Positions 35,638 through 44,367 of a stretch of DNA of 64,000 bases are shown piece by piece. The notes beneath the pieces were generated by a model. The model was not told the origin of the DNA, searched no databases, and was given only the letters and a program-made list of their open reading frames with translations. Both the position numbers and the translations under genes were made by a program. This DNA comes from Aphanizomenon flos-aquae FACHB-1287 (lineage in GTDB: Bacteria; Cyanobacteriota; Cyanobacteriia; Cyanobacteriales; Nostocaceae): positions 1 through 64,000 of the forward strand of contig NZ_JACJTO010000022.1 in the NCBI RefSeq assembly GCF_014698755.1. The letters are read 5' to 3'. Position 1 is the first letter of the stretch. Every line of letters starts with the position of its first letter.

Positions 35638-35752
35638 GTTAATTTTCCTCAGAAGTCTGTAGGTGAATTAATTTGTTAGGGTTGTTATTCTTTATTTCCC
35701 GACTACATCTTATTAAAAATAAAAACCTCTGTCTAGAGACTTAGACAAAATA

Positions 35753-35785
35753 AAAGTGACATAATTGTTTCAGTTTTGTCACTTT
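35753..35785. promoter_or_regulatory. Hairpin 1 upstream of the bacteriocin genes
   Basis: AAAGTGACA (35753-35761) pairs perfectly with TGTCACTTT (35777-35785). It starts 116 bases upstream of the peptide A start and is repeated, with changes, 143 bases further away. It may be an operator or a transposon-end-like protein site; see the findings. Confidence 0.5.
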
Positions 35786-35895
35786 CAATAGCTTGATGAT
35801 AACAGCATTTTCCGCACAAATATCCGTAAACTTGCCCTTTTAAGTTGAAAATATCACTAAAAAATAGACAATTACGGATTAAAAATAGCCAAAAA

Positions 35896-35928
35896 AAAGG
35901 GACATAATTGCTGCAATTTTGTCACTTT
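35896..35928. promoter_or_regulatory. Hairpin 2 upstream of the bacteriocin genes
   Basis: AAAGGGACATAATTG-CTG-CAATTTTGTCACTTT is a near copy of hairpin 1 in the same orientation. Its inner arms AATTG/CAATT pair, giving a longer stem with two mismatches. It lies between peptide A and the 40-residue membrane-protein gene. Confidence 0.5.
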
Positions 35929-35976
35929 TGCCTATTAATTTAAATAGAAGCGTTTATTAACATGAAACGTACTATA

Positions 35977-36099
35977 CTAGTCTTCCAAGAGTGCAAGAAG
36001 AATCAGTATAACCGCGAGGACAATCAGAAGAAACGGGGTAACAAGATAAATTAGGTAATTTCTCTTTTCATGCCTTGACTTTAGCTCATTATCTTCCAT
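35977..36099 (-). CDS. Small single-span membrane protein (40 aa)
   Basis: A short frame read directly from the DNA gives MEDNELKSRHEKRNYLIYLV then TPFLLIVLAVILILLALLED. A charged N-terminus precedes one strong membrane helix (about 17-37), ending in acidic residues. No clear ribosome site is seen, so expression is unproven. Its orientation and place upstream of the precursors would suit an immunity or accessory peptide, but this is only positional. Confidence 0.45.
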   Translation of the reverse strand: MEDNELKSRHEKRNYLIYLVTPFLLIVLAVILILLALLED

Positions 36100-36366
36100 A
36101 ACTTATTAGTATTATTTAACCTAAATATTTTCAGCACTTATATTTTATACAAAAATATCTAAATAAACCAATAAAAATCCCCTAAAAGTCAGATTTTAAC
36201 GCATTGACAAAATTACAAAATAGTGCACCCATAAATATACGGAAAATTTAGAGGAATCATTAAACCGTTCACAAAAGTGCAAAAGCGTAACATTCTATTA
36301 CTGATTCTGTAGTATAGTCATCAGTGATAGTATATTTGATTGCGTAAACTTTTCAGGAGTTAAAGA
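36100..36366. other. Upstream region of rpiA
   Basis: About 270 AT-rich bases with no gene. A candidate TTTCAGGAGTTAAAGA ribosome site lies just before the rpiA ATG. No promoter box is convincing. Confidence 0.4.
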
Positions 36367-37077
36367 ATGTCCATACCAGCAGACCCCGTTAAATTGATGA
36401 AGCAAGAAGTTGGCAAAGCCGCCGCCAATTTGGTAAAATCTGGTTCAATAGTTGGTTTGGGTACAGGCTCAACTACAGCTTACACCATTCAATATTTGGG
36501 AGAACGCCTTAAATCAGGGGAACTCAAGGATATTGTCGGTATCCCCACCTCATTTCAATCAGAAGTATTAGCAAAAGAGTATGGTGTTCCCCTCACAACT
36601 TTAGACGCTGTAGACCATATTGATATTGCTATAGATGGTGCAGACGAAGTAGACCCCCACAAAAATTTGATTAAGGGTGGTGGTGCTGCACATACCCGCG
36701 AAAAAGTTGTAGATTACCTGGCCGCACAGTTTATCGTTGTCGTTGATAGTGGTAAATTGGTAGATAAACTCGGTTCTGTATTTGCTGTCCCCGTGGAAGT
36801 TATTCCTATGGCACTTACCCCTGTTACTAATGCTATTAAAGCACTTGGTGGTAAACCAGAATTGCGTATGGGTGTGAGAAAAGCAGGACCTGTAATTACT
36901 GACCAAGGTAACATGATTTTAGATGTCACATTTGATCATATTGACGACCCTGTAAACCTGGAAAAAACACTGAATAATATTCCCGGTGTTTTAGAAAATG
37001 GCATTTTTGTCAATTGTGCAGATATTGTTCTTGTTGGTGAAGTTATTGACGGTAAACCTGTAGTTCGAGAACTTTAA
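36367..37077 (+). CDS. rpiA: Ribose-5-phosphate isomerase A
   Basis: The 236-residue protein has the RpiA signatures [20 protein letters not shown] near the start, [20 protein letters not shown] in the middle and [20 protein letters not shown] near the end. It interconverts ribulose 5-phosphate and ribose 5-phosphate in the Calvin and pentose-phosphate pathways. The AGGAG site seven bases before ATG supports the start. Single gene. Confidence 0.97.
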   Translation: MSIPADPVKLMKQEVGKAAANLVKSGSIVGLGTGSTTAYTIQYLGERLKSGELKDIVGIPTSFQSEVLAKEYGVPLTTLDAVDHIDIAIDGADEVDPHKNLIKGGGAAHTREKVVDYLAAQFIVVVDSGKLVDKLGSVFAVPVEVIPMALTPVTNAIKALGGKPELRMGVRKAGPVITDQGNMILDVTFDHIDDPVNLEKTLNNIPGVLENGIFVNCADIVLVGEVIDGKPVVREL

Positions 37078-37488
37078 TAGTTTTCTTTGACACTCCCCAT
37101 TCTCAGTCTCAGAGAATGTTTTAAAAGTGCTATCCCGTAATTCTGATCACATTTTTACCCCCTTTAGTCCCCCCTTATGAAGGGGGGAAACAAGAAAATC
37201 CAGTTCCCTCCCCTATGCTTTGGAGAGGGTTAGGGTGGGGTCAAAAATATTTGATACATCAATCATGGCTTTTCAAATCTCAGCAGCTTGGGGATGTCAA
37301 TAAGTCAAAACGGCTATGTTATTAAAATGTTTTTTACGGATTTGATAGCTATTTTTTCTGCTTTGTTGGGAATACATGAGTTATGTCCTTTCTAAGAAAC
37401 TCAGAAAATTTTCTCAAGTTAGACAATATTGTTATATATTATCAGGTAGAATAAGATATTTGTCTGTTCTCAACAACTGCTGCTTTAT
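37078..37488. other. Intergenic region with GC-rich hairpin repeats
   Basis: After rpiA the only notable structure is two hairpins at 37168-37188 (TCCCCCCTT-ATG-AAGGGGGGA, perfect nine pairs) and about 37205-37229 (CCCTCCCC/GGAGAGGG). Such C-run/G-run units are common intergenic repeats in Nostocales from memory. No gene is seen. Confidence 0.55.
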
Positions 37489-37806
37489 ATGTCCAATATT
37501 TACACCGTAGAAATTAACCACCAAGGTACAACATATACTTTACAAGTTCCTGAAGATCAAACTATCCTCGCGGCCGCTTCCTCTACTGGTTTAGACTTAC
37601 CAACTTCTTGCGGTGCTGGTGTTTGTACAACTTGTGCAGCTTTGATTACACAAGGAACTGTAGATCAAGCGGATGGTATGGGTGTAAGTCCAGATTTGCA
37701 GAAACAGGGCTATGCACTACTTTGTGTTGCTAAACCTCTTTCTAATTTAAAAATTGAAACCGAAAAAGAAGACATTGTTTATCAAGCACAATTTGGGAAG
37801 GGGTAG
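37489..37806 (+). CDS. Plant-type [2Fe-2S] ferredoxin
   Basis: The 105-residue protein has the ferredoxin cluster motif SCGAGVCTTCAA (Cys-x4-Cys-x2-Cys, about 41, 46, 49) and a distant Cys in YALLCVAKP. It lacks extra domains. Compared with photosynthetic PetF it has an extended, acidic C-terminus, which fits one of the minor ferredoxins. It carries electrons to reductases in the cytoplasm. It heads a same-strand group with a 56-residue protein, DUF3326 and a CPBP protease. Confidence 0.93.
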   Translation: MSNIYTVEINHQGTTYTLQVPEDQTILAAASSTGLDLPTSCGAGVCTTCAALITQGTVDQADGMGVSPDLQKQGYALLCVAKPLSNLKIETEKEDIVYQAQFGKG

Positions 37807-37877
37807 ATAATTATTAATTAGCAATTACTAAAAAGTTACTGTATTCTAGAAAGCACAAACACAAAGGATTGAGAATA

Positions 37878-38048
37878 ATGACAACTCACTTTATTACCGC
37901 TGAAATCGAATTACAAGAAACCACAATTGAGCTAGAAAAAGCTATTACAGCAGAACTACAAAAACAAGGTGAACCTCTGCGTTGGTCTATCACTGCTGTT
38001 AATGAAGAAGAACAAACCGCAACAGTAGAAGCTGTAGTTACCGCTTAG
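37878..38048 (+). CDS. Conserved small protein (56 aa)
   Basis: Read from the DNA: MTTHFITAEIELQETTIELE, then KAITAELQKQGEPLRWSITA, then an acidic end (VNEEEQTATVEAVVTA). AAAGGATTGAGAATA precedes the ATG. The pattern of an alternating beta-alpha-beta and a strongly acidic composition suggests a small folded protein; I recall similar short proteins beside ferredoxin genes in cyanobacteria. No function is known. It lies 71 bases after ferredoxin and 37 before DUF3326, so co-transcription is likely. Confidence 0.7.
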   Translation: MTTHFITAEIELQETTIELEKAITAELQKQGEPLRWSITAVNEEEQTATVEAVVTA

Positions 38049-38084
38049 ATTTATCCTTTGCGTCTTGACGCGAAATAAAAACCT

Positions 38085-39134
38085 GTGATATCTATTCAGA
38101 AACCATACACCGTAATTTTAATCATACCTACCGGCATTGGGGCAGCGATTGGCGGTTATGCTGGTGATGGGTTACCAGTAGCTAAAGTTATATCACAGGT
38201 TTGCGATCGCTTGATTACTCACCCCAATGTCCTAAATGGTGCGAGCTTATACTGGAATCTTCCCAATACCTTATATGTCGAAGGTTATGCTTTAGACAAA
38301 TTTGCGGCTGGAGAATGGGGTTTACGTCCCGTTCGGAGTAATAGGGTAGGTTTACTTTTAGACCAGGGGATTGAACCGGAATTAATGCTGCGACACTTGC
38401 AAGTAGCCGACGCAGCCAGAGCAACCCTAGGATTAAATATTACAAATCATGTTATTACCGATAGTCCTTTAAACGTAGAATTACGGACTTCTTCATCAGG
38501 TGCTAGTTGGGGAACAATAGGAAATCCTGATAGTTTATTACGGGCTGCCGATAAATTAATTATAGAAGAAAAAGCCGAAGCGATCGCAGTTATTGCCCGA
38601 TTTCCCGACGATATGGACGAAAACGCAGTTCAAAACTATCGCCAAGGTCAAGGAGTAGACCCTCTAGCTGGTGCAGAAGCCGTCATTAGCCATTTATTAG
38701 TTCGCACCTTTAAAATTCCCTGCGCCCATGCTCCTGCCCTTTCTAGCACCCCTGGATCCCCTAATTTATCACCTAGGGCAGCGGCTGAAGAAATAGGCTA
38801 CACATTCTTACCTTGCGTTTTAGTTGGTTTAAGTAACGCCCCGCAATTTATCGTTAATACAGAAAATCATAATTCTTTATCCACTGATATCTGGGCAGAT
38901 CAAGTTGATGCTGTAATTATTCCCGCCACTGCCTGTGGAGGTAGTGCTTTATTGAGCCTAAGCCAGAAACGATGTCAAATAATTACAGTCGCAGAAAATA
39001 AAACTTTGATACAAGTTTCTGCTCCCATGTTAGGAATTCCCACCTTGCAGGTAAACTCATATTTAGAGGCTGTAGGGGTATTAGTTGCTCATAAAGTCGG
39101 TATCAATCCTTGGTCATTAACAATTAACAATTAA
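38085..39134 (+). CDS. DUF3326 protein
   Basis: The 349-residue protein starts at GTG 38085. It has Gly-rich motifs (IPTGIGAAIGGYAGDGLPVA) and GASLYWNLPNTLYVEGYALD, plus HAPALSSTPGSPNLSPRAAA near the C-terminus. This matches DUF3326 (family of unknown function found in cyanobacteria and plants). The order suggests a Rossmann-like nucleotide fold, but no catalytic residue can be named. It is followed after 22 bases by the CPBP gene, so they likely share a transcript. Confidence 0.8.
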   Translation: MISIQKPYTVILIIPTGIGAAIGGYAGDGLPVAKVISQVCDRLITHPNVLNGASLYWNLPNTLYVEGYALDKFAAGEWGLRPVRSNRVGLLLDQGIEPELMLRHLQVADAARATLGLNITNHVITDSPLNVELRTSSSGASWGTIGNPDSLLRAADKLIIEEKAEAIAVIARFPDDMDENAVQNYRQGQGVDPLAGAEAVISHLLVRTFKIPCAHAPALSSTPGSPNLSPRAAAEEIGYTFLPCVLVGLSNAPQFIVNTENHNSLSTDIWADQVDAVIIPATACGGSALLSLSQKRCQIITVAENKTLIQVSAPMLGIPTLQVNSYLEAVGVLVAHKVGINPWSLTINN

Positions 39135-39156
39135 CCAATTATTTTTTTAAAATCCT

Positions 39157-39744
39157 GTGATTGAACAAAAAAATCAACAACCAGAAATCCCCTACCTAAC
39201 ACGCACCCAGGTTTTAGTAGCAATGGGTGTAACGGCAATTACTCTCTGGATAGTTGCTAAATTATGGTTGGGCTCGGGTAATATTCTCCTTTTTAAGTGG
39301 TACTGGCACGAACAGCATTTATTATTAGGAATTGGTTTAGGTATAATCATAACCATATTAAGTGGTTTAGCTTATCGCTTTTCCTCTCCCTATCGTCAAA
39401 GTGCTGATTATTATCTAAAAATGGTTCTTCAACCTTTAGCTTTACCAGATTTAATTTGGTTAGGATTACTCCCTGGGTTAAGTGAGGAATTATTATTTCG
39501 GGGTGTAATGATACCCGCTTTAGGTGGAAATCATCTGGCTGTAATAGTATCAAGTCTTTGTTTTGGAGTTTTGCACCTTAGCGGTCTCCAACAATGGCCT
39601 TATGTAATTTGGGCAACCATTATTGGGGTGATTCTCGGTTATAGTGCCCTATTAAGTGGCAACTTGTTATTACCAATTGTTGCTCATATTGTCACAAATT
39701 TACTATCTAGCTATTTCTGGAAAATTCAACGATTTTCAACATGA
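39157..39744 (+). CDS. CPBP-family intramembrane protease
   Basis: The 195-residue membrane protein has about six hydrophobic segments and the CPBP (Abi/CAAX-like) motifs: EELLFRG in GLSEELLFRGVMIPAL, FGVLHL and a late H in LPIVAHIVTNLL. These are the glutamates and histidines of the Rce1-type active site. Starts at GTG 39157. Substrate unknown; such proteins appear in bacteriocin immunity and in membrane protein processing, but the neighbours here are core genes. Confidence 0.85.
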   Translation: MIEQKNQQPEIPYLTRTQVLVAMGVTAITLWIVAKLWLGSGNILLFKWYWHEQHLLLGIGLGIIITILSGLAYRFSSPYRQSADYYLKMVLQPLALPDLIWLGLLPGLSEELLFRGVMIPALGGNHLAVIVSSLCFGVLHLSGLQQWPYVIWATIIGVILGYSALLSGNLLLPIVAHIVTNLLSSYFWKIQRFST

Positions 39745-40028
39745 GCAGTCAAAGGTTGATAGCAGTTCCCATGCTCATGAGATACAAAGTTTTTTAGTTT
39801 TAGGGAACAGGAAATAAATTAATGTATACTTCATTAGACCAGGAAACGATACAATGGCAATGTAAATTAGAAGACGCTTATTCTAATTTTGTTGTTACGA
39901 TAATGCTTTTGATATTTACACAAAATATCCCACCTATAAGCCATTTTAGCATTATTTGGTGGGATATATGGTAGTTTAATTAAGAGTTTTTTCTCTAAAG
40001 TAAACACAAGCAAAAACCAGGTTTTTTC
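39745..40028. other. Intergenic region with long-armed hairpin
   Basis: ATATCCCACC (39925-39934) and GGTGGGATAT (39958-39967) form a perfect ten-base inverted repeat around a 23-base loop, a possible terminator between convergent genes. An ATG frame of 50 codons (39822-39974) overlaps it; nothing supports it as a gene. Confidence 0.45.
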
Positions 40029-40508
40029 TTAGAAATCATCAAGAAACTGACCAATACGATTAATTACAGGGTCTACCTCTTGAGGTTCAGGTTCAGGTAC
40101 GGACTGCACCACACCTACGCTATCAACCATAGGAGGAACATAATTAAGCGCTTGCTGGTTGAGGATGATTGCCAATTTTGCCACTTGTTGAGTAAGTTGC
40201 AACATTTGACCTTCTATCGCCTCCAAACGATGAGACTCCCGCGCAGAAAAACGTTTCTCAAAACCAGCCATTTGATTTTGTATCTCACCGATTTGCTGTT
40301 CAACCGTAGTTCCATTTGCTTTTTTAGAAGCTAGTTGTGCACTTTCTGGGACACACAAAAACTTCCATAGTGCCTCCTTACACAGGTCACTGAAAGTTTT
40401 ATTTGGCTGTACCTCTAAGTAGCTTTCCACCTGCGCCAACAAGCTCTCATCAGCAATTTCTGGATTGAATGTAACGGACTTAACTACCTTTTTTGACCAT
40501 TGAAACAT
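40029..40508 (-). CDS. ParR-like partner of the actin homologue (CorR-type)
   Basis: The 159-residue protein starts MFQWSKKVVKSVTFNPEIAD, with a likely ribbon-helix-helix DNA- or partner-binding unit in residues about 8-55 (VTFNPEIADESLLAQVESYL). A coiled coil follows (about 70-115, MAGFEKRFSARESHRLEAIE) and the C-terminal peptide VDPVINRIGQFLDDF resembles the short ParR tail that binds ParM filaments. It begins five bases after the actin gene, as in parMR operons. In Anabaena a chromosomal pair of this kind has been reported to control cell shape rather than DNA segregation (from memory). Confidence 0.65.
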   Translation of the reverse strand: MFQWSKKVVKSVTFNPEIADESLLAQVESYLEVQPNKTFSDLCKEALWKFLCVPESAQLASKKANGTTVEQQIGEIQNQMAGFEKRFSARESHRLEAIEGQMLQLTQQVAKLAIILNQQALNYVPPMVDSVGVVQSVPEPEPQEVDPVINRIGQFLDDF

Positions 40509-40513
40509 TAGTT

Positions 40514-41677
40514 TTATGACCTAACAGAGCGACTAGCTGCAGATAATTGCGCTTCTCCGTAAATATACTGACCCAAGGCATTAGCTTGCCGAGAAGGTGC
40601 AGCTAAGTAAGCATTGATTTTAGCTTCTTTGAGCAGACGTTGGACATCTTCCCAGAAAAACTCTCCACCGCCACCAGTAATAATCACATCTGTCACCCGC
40701 TCTGGCAACCACGCTAACACACGAGAACAAATTTCCCGTGAAAACATTTCTATCAGATTAGGCAGAAAATCATCTAAATTAGCGGGAGTGCTAGAGCCTT
40801 TGGGACGGTAGAAACGTTCCCCTTTAGGTTTATTAACCGCAGAAATCAATGCTAAAGACTGACTATCAGCACCGGGTATTTCCTTAGCCACCATTTCATA
40901 AAACTTGCTCATACCAAAGTCTTCACTTGTAGAAGCACCTCTAGCAAAACGGAAATTGTCCACCATGAGCATATCAATAGTTTGGTGACCAATATCAACA
41001 ATACCTACAGATATCTTAGTAAAATCGGGAGATGTTACGGCTTTATTAGGTTGAGTTTCTGACCATAGCAAACTACCATATCCTTCAGGCATAATCCAGA
41101 CTTTGGAAATATGCAATGATATTGATTCCCCCCGGAAATTTAACACATGGGTTCCAGTTAGCAAACCAATTAACTGTGCCTTTTCCTTTTCAAATTGTTC
41201 CAAAGATAGGAAAGGTAGACCCAGGACAACAGCAATTTCATCCTTGAGTTTAAAGTAGCCCGCAGAGGACAACACCTTCACCAGAGCATCTTCTACCTTA
41301 GATTGGCCAACGCCAAGATTTGCCCCAAAATCGGCAGCTAACTGCCCCACAGCATAGCCACTACCTTGATACTCCAACCACAAATCCATGAGCGGGTCAG
41401 TTGCCTTAGCCTCAAATACGCCACCACGAATTTGCTCAATTGATGTTTGTTTCACATTAGCAGGAATGAAAGCCACATGATTAGGTTCACGGCTCACACA
41501 AGTCTTTGTAGAGGTTCTACCTAAATCCACACTGAGAATAGTTTTGCCAGTAATATTGCTGCTGGGCTTTCCAGAATTTACAGCACTAGCAGTATTGATT
41601 GCTGTGGCTGCTGGTTGACGGTTCATGGGAACGGCAGCGGCATTCATGGGATTAGCTACGGGCGGTTGGTCTGTCAT
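40514..41677 (-). CDS. ParM/StbA-type actin homologue (CorM-type)
   Basis: The 387-residue protein starts with a 45-residue tail rich in Asn, Ala and Pro (PMNAAAVPMNRQPAATAINT). The actin fold follows: phosphate-1 SVDLGRTSTKTCV, phosphate-2 GIVDIGHQTIDMLMV and adenosine motif VIITGGGGEFFWEDV. It should assemble ATP-driven filaments. The ParR-like gene follows at once. No parC-like array of direct repeats is seen in the 360 bases upstream, and the neighbours are core chromosomal genes, which argues against plasmid partition. Confidence 0.85.
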   Translation of the reverse strand: MTDQPPVANPMNAAAVPMNRQPAATAINTASAVNSGKPSSNITGKTILSVDLGRTSTKTCVSREPNHVAFIPANVKQTSIEQIRGGVFEAKATDPLMDLWLEYQGSGYAVGQLAADFGANLGVGQSKVEDALVKVLSSAGYFKLKDEIAVVLGLPFLSLEQFEKEKAQLIGLLTGTHVLNFRGESISLHISKVWIMPEGYGSLLWSETQPNKAVTSPDFTKISVGIVDIGHQTIDMLMVDNFRFARGASTSEDFGMSKFYEMVAKEIPGADSQSLALISAVNKPKGERFYRPKGSSTPANLDDFLPNLIEMFSREICSRVLAWLPERVTDVIITGGGGEFFWEDVQRLLKEAKINAYLAAPSRQANALGQYIYGEAQLSAASRSVRS

Positions 41678-42038
41678 GAAAGCTCCTCTTTAAAAAGTTA
41701 TCATGCTCATCTTACAAAAAGGTGAGCTACAAAAAAAAATTTAGACTGGGTTAAGTGTAACCAGAAATACGTCAAAATTGATAATCGGCAATGGTCAATT
41801 TTCTATGATTTAGCATTTTTGATGGCAGTTTTGGGTAAATGATCAGATTTTCTTCCTGATTTGGTATTTTTACCCTTGTAATTGACTGTCCAAAAAATCA
41901 AGACTATAGCAGTCCTACTTTCTTTAATTGAATTGCCGAAATAAGTCCTAGAAAATCCCCCTTAATCACCTATCATTTCAGTAGTGAGAGAAAAAATGAT
42001 TAATTTCCCCCACTGCCAGTTTTAGCTAAATATACTAG
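41678..42038. other. Upstream region of the actin-homologue pair
   Basis: No gene or array of iterons is seen. A small inverted repeat CTCATCTTAC...GTGAGC region at 41705-41725 and several T-runs are the only structure. A true parC centromere would show several direct repeats. Confidence 0.45.
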
Positions 42039-43145
42039 CTAAATAGTTGATGTCAAAGATTGAACCCTCGACTCTGAAGACCATTCTAATGGATTCCAGA
42101 CTCTTTCTTCTAAAGCCATCTGATCAATTAAACTAGCCAGACGTAAAGCTTTAAGAGCTTGTTCACCACCAACAGAGGGCTGATTGCCTCCACGGACACA
42201 GTTAACAAAATGCTCTAACTCGGCACTCAGAGGCTGAATATTACTGGTATAAACCTTTTCGATTAAACCATCTTGTCTATAAAGGACTTTTTGATGATCA
42301 ACTAGAGGATTGATCGGGGTTTGCCGATGTACTAAAATTTCATTATTGAGAAAATCTGCTTCTGTAAATGAATTTTTACAATGGGCAACTAAGCGGCGAA
42401 TTTTCCGGTGAGTAACTTTGCTGGCTGTAAGAGTAGCAACAATACCATTAGCAAAACCTAAGGTCGCAGTTACATAATCTAAATAACCTGAGTCTAAAGA
42501 ACGAGTCCCACTAGCAGTCAATTTCACCACCGGTGAGCCGGCTAATTCTAGCAACAAATCAATATCATGGATCATTAAATCCAGCACTACGGAAACATCA
42601 TTTGCCCGCGCTGAATAAGGACTCATGCGGTGAGCTTCTAAAGCCAAAACTTCCTCTGTTTTCAGAACTTGGCTCAGTTCCCTAAACGCGGGATTGAATC
42701 GCTCAATGTGACCCACTTGCAAAATACACTGTGATTCTGCCGCAGCATTTACTAAAGATTCGGCCTCAGAAATACTAGCCGCTATCGGTTTTTCAATTAA
42801 AACATGGATTCCTGCTAACAAACAATTGATGCCCACAGCATAATGTAGTCGTGTAGGTACGGCTACACAAATTGCATCTACATGGGGCAGTAAGTCACAG
42901 TAATCTTCAAAAAACCGGACTTTGTATTTGCTGGCAGTTTCTAACCCACGTTCCACGTTAATATCGGAAACGCCTACTAGTTCCACATCCTTCATGAAAC
43001 TCAGGATGCGGGTGTGATGCTGTCCCATGTTACCAACACCAATCACTCCTATACGGATGTGCTGGGGCTGGCTGCGCTGTGAATATAGATTTGGTTCTGA
43101 CATTGATATGCTATCTTGCACTATTGTTCTCTCCTCAACCACCAA
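42039..43145 (-). CDS. Gfo/Idh/MocA-family oxidoreductase
   Basis: The 368-residue protein has the NAD(P)-binding fold start IRIGVIGVGNMGQHHTRIL, the family signature EKPIA (HVLIEKPIAASISEAES) and the C-terminal beta domain with VLDLMIHDIDLLLELAGSPV, giving the active-site His/Asp pattern. These enzymes oxidise or reduce sugars and inositols and also act in bilin reduction. The substrate cannot be told. The N-terminal 28 residues are an extra acidic tail. It stands alone. Confidence 0.9.
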   Translation of the reverse strand: MVVEERTIVQDSISMSEPNLYSQRSQPQHIRIGVIGVGNMGQHHTRILSFMKDVELVGVSDINVERGLETASKYKVRFFEDYCDLLPHVDAICVAVPTRLHYAVGINCLLAGIHVLIEKPIAASISEAESLVNAAAESQCILQVGHIERFNPAFRELSQVLKTEEVLALEAHRMSPYSARANDVSVVLDLMIHDIDLLLELAGSPVVKLTASGTRSLDSGYLDYVTATLGFANGIVATLTASKVTHRKIRRLVAHCKNSFTEADFLNNEILVHRQTPINPLVDHQKVLYRQDGLIEKVYTSNIQPLSAELEHFVNCVRGGNQPSVGGEQALKALRLASLIDQMALEERVWNPLEWSSESRVQSLTSTI

Positions 43146-43692
43146 ATTTAGAGACTCTACGGTTGTTGGCCTTTATACCTAAACGCCAAGTTTGATTTGT
43201 CTTAAACCATCCAGATGGTAACATAGTGATTATGTTTATGAAGAATTTTAAAGTTTGGGTTCAGTTCCCACCATCTGGTTATCTTTTCGGTCAACAATTG
43301 TTAATTGACCTGTTTTATTTATCCACTAGCGAATTACGCGCTCTTTTGTTGAATTTGTAAATCACATGACTCTCAGTATAAATTCCCTGGTATATAGTTC
43401 AAGAATGAACTAGACAAATAAAAACGCATTTTTTTTATTGATAGATTAATCACTCTCTCTACAAGTAAAATTACAGTTCACTAAATGGTTAACACTCAGA
43501 TTATAATGTTTTAGGTGATTTACACAACTAAATATTCTCACACCTGACAGTATTTTTGTACACATTTAATTTTTGTTGGGGGCATTCCGTTAATTTTCCC
43601 ATCTTTTAGCTGCAATTTGTGAAAAAATGGGCAACTGCGCCCACTTCTCTCTGTTGTCTCTATTTCTTGATCTCCTATTCCGTAATCTGACC
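43146..43692. other. Intergenic region between oxidoreductase and queC
   Basis: 550 bases with no supported gene. An inverted pair CCAGATGGT (43211-43219) and ACCATCTGG (43270-43278) lies upstream of the oxidoreductase and could be a regulator site. The frame upstream of the queC ATG is open but is not believed to be coding (see queC). Confidence 0.45.
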
Positions 43693-44367
43693 ATGAAAGC
43701 TGTAATTTTATTATCTGGTGGTTTAGACTCTTCAACTGTTCTTTATCAAGCAAAGGCTGATGGCTGTGAATGTTATACTATTTCTTGTGATTATCAACAG
43801 CGACATAGAAAAGAATTAGATGCCGCTTTAAAGGTTGGAAAAGCGGCTGGTACTATTCAGCATCAAGTAGTTAGTTTTGATTTACGCCAATGGGGTGGTT
43901 CAGCACTCACAGATGATAAAATTAGTTTACCAGAACAAAGATCCCTGGATGAAATGGCGGAAAATATTCCTGTCACCTATGTTCCAGCACGGAATACAAT
44001 CTTTTTAAGTTTTGCCTTGAGCTATGCAGAGGCGATCGCCGCAGAAAGGGTATATATTGGTGTTAATGCCCTAGACTACTCCGGTTATCCAGATTGTCGT
44101 CCTGACTATATTCAAGCTATGCAGGAAGTTTTCCGCTTGGGGACAAAACAAGGACGCGAAGGACAAGCTATTCAAGTTATTACCCCCTTAATTAATTTAA
44201 AGAAAACAGAAATTATCCAACTTGGTAATCAATTAGGAGTTCCTTGGCATCTGACTTGGTCCTGTTATGCAGGTAGTGATTTAGCTTGCGGTGTCTGTGA
44301 TTCTTGTCGGTTGCGGTTAGCAGCTTTTGCTGAATTGGGGTTGACAGATCCGATTGATTATGTTTAG
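43693..44367 (+). CDS. queC: 7-cyano-7-deazaguanine synthase QueC
   Basis: From the ATG at 43693 the protein has 224 residues, starting MKAVILLSGGLDSSTVLYQA (ATP pyrophosphatase P-loop). The C-terminal zinc cysteines are in SCYAGSDLACGVCDSC. QueC makes preQ0, the precursor of queuosine, from carboxydeazaguanine. The frame is open for 22 more codons upstream, but those read LSLFLDLLFRN without homology, so the internal ATG is the start. The last four bases overlap the convergent neighbour. Confidence 0.93.
   Translation: MKAVILLSGGLDSSTVLYQAKADGCECYTISCDYQQRHRKELDAALKVGKAAGTIQHQVVSFDLRQWGGSALTDDKISLPEQRSLDEMAENIPVTYVPARNTIFLSFALSYAEAIAAERVYIGVNALDYSGYPDCRPDYIQAMQEVFRLGTKQGREGQAIQVITPLINLKKTEIIQLGNQLGVPWHLTWSCYAGSDLACGVCDSCRLRLAAFAELGLTDPIDYV

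Noticed and set aside
39822-39974. 50-residue small gene
   Set aside because: It overlaps a long-armed hairpin between convergent genes, and its product has no recognisable feature.
41678-42038. parC-like centromere upstream of the actin homologue
   Set aside because: No set of direct repeats could be seen by eye in this stretch.
43627-43692. Extra N-terminal 22 residues of QueC
   Set aside because: The internal ATG gives the normal QueC start MKAVILLSGGLDSS; the upstream residues match nothing.
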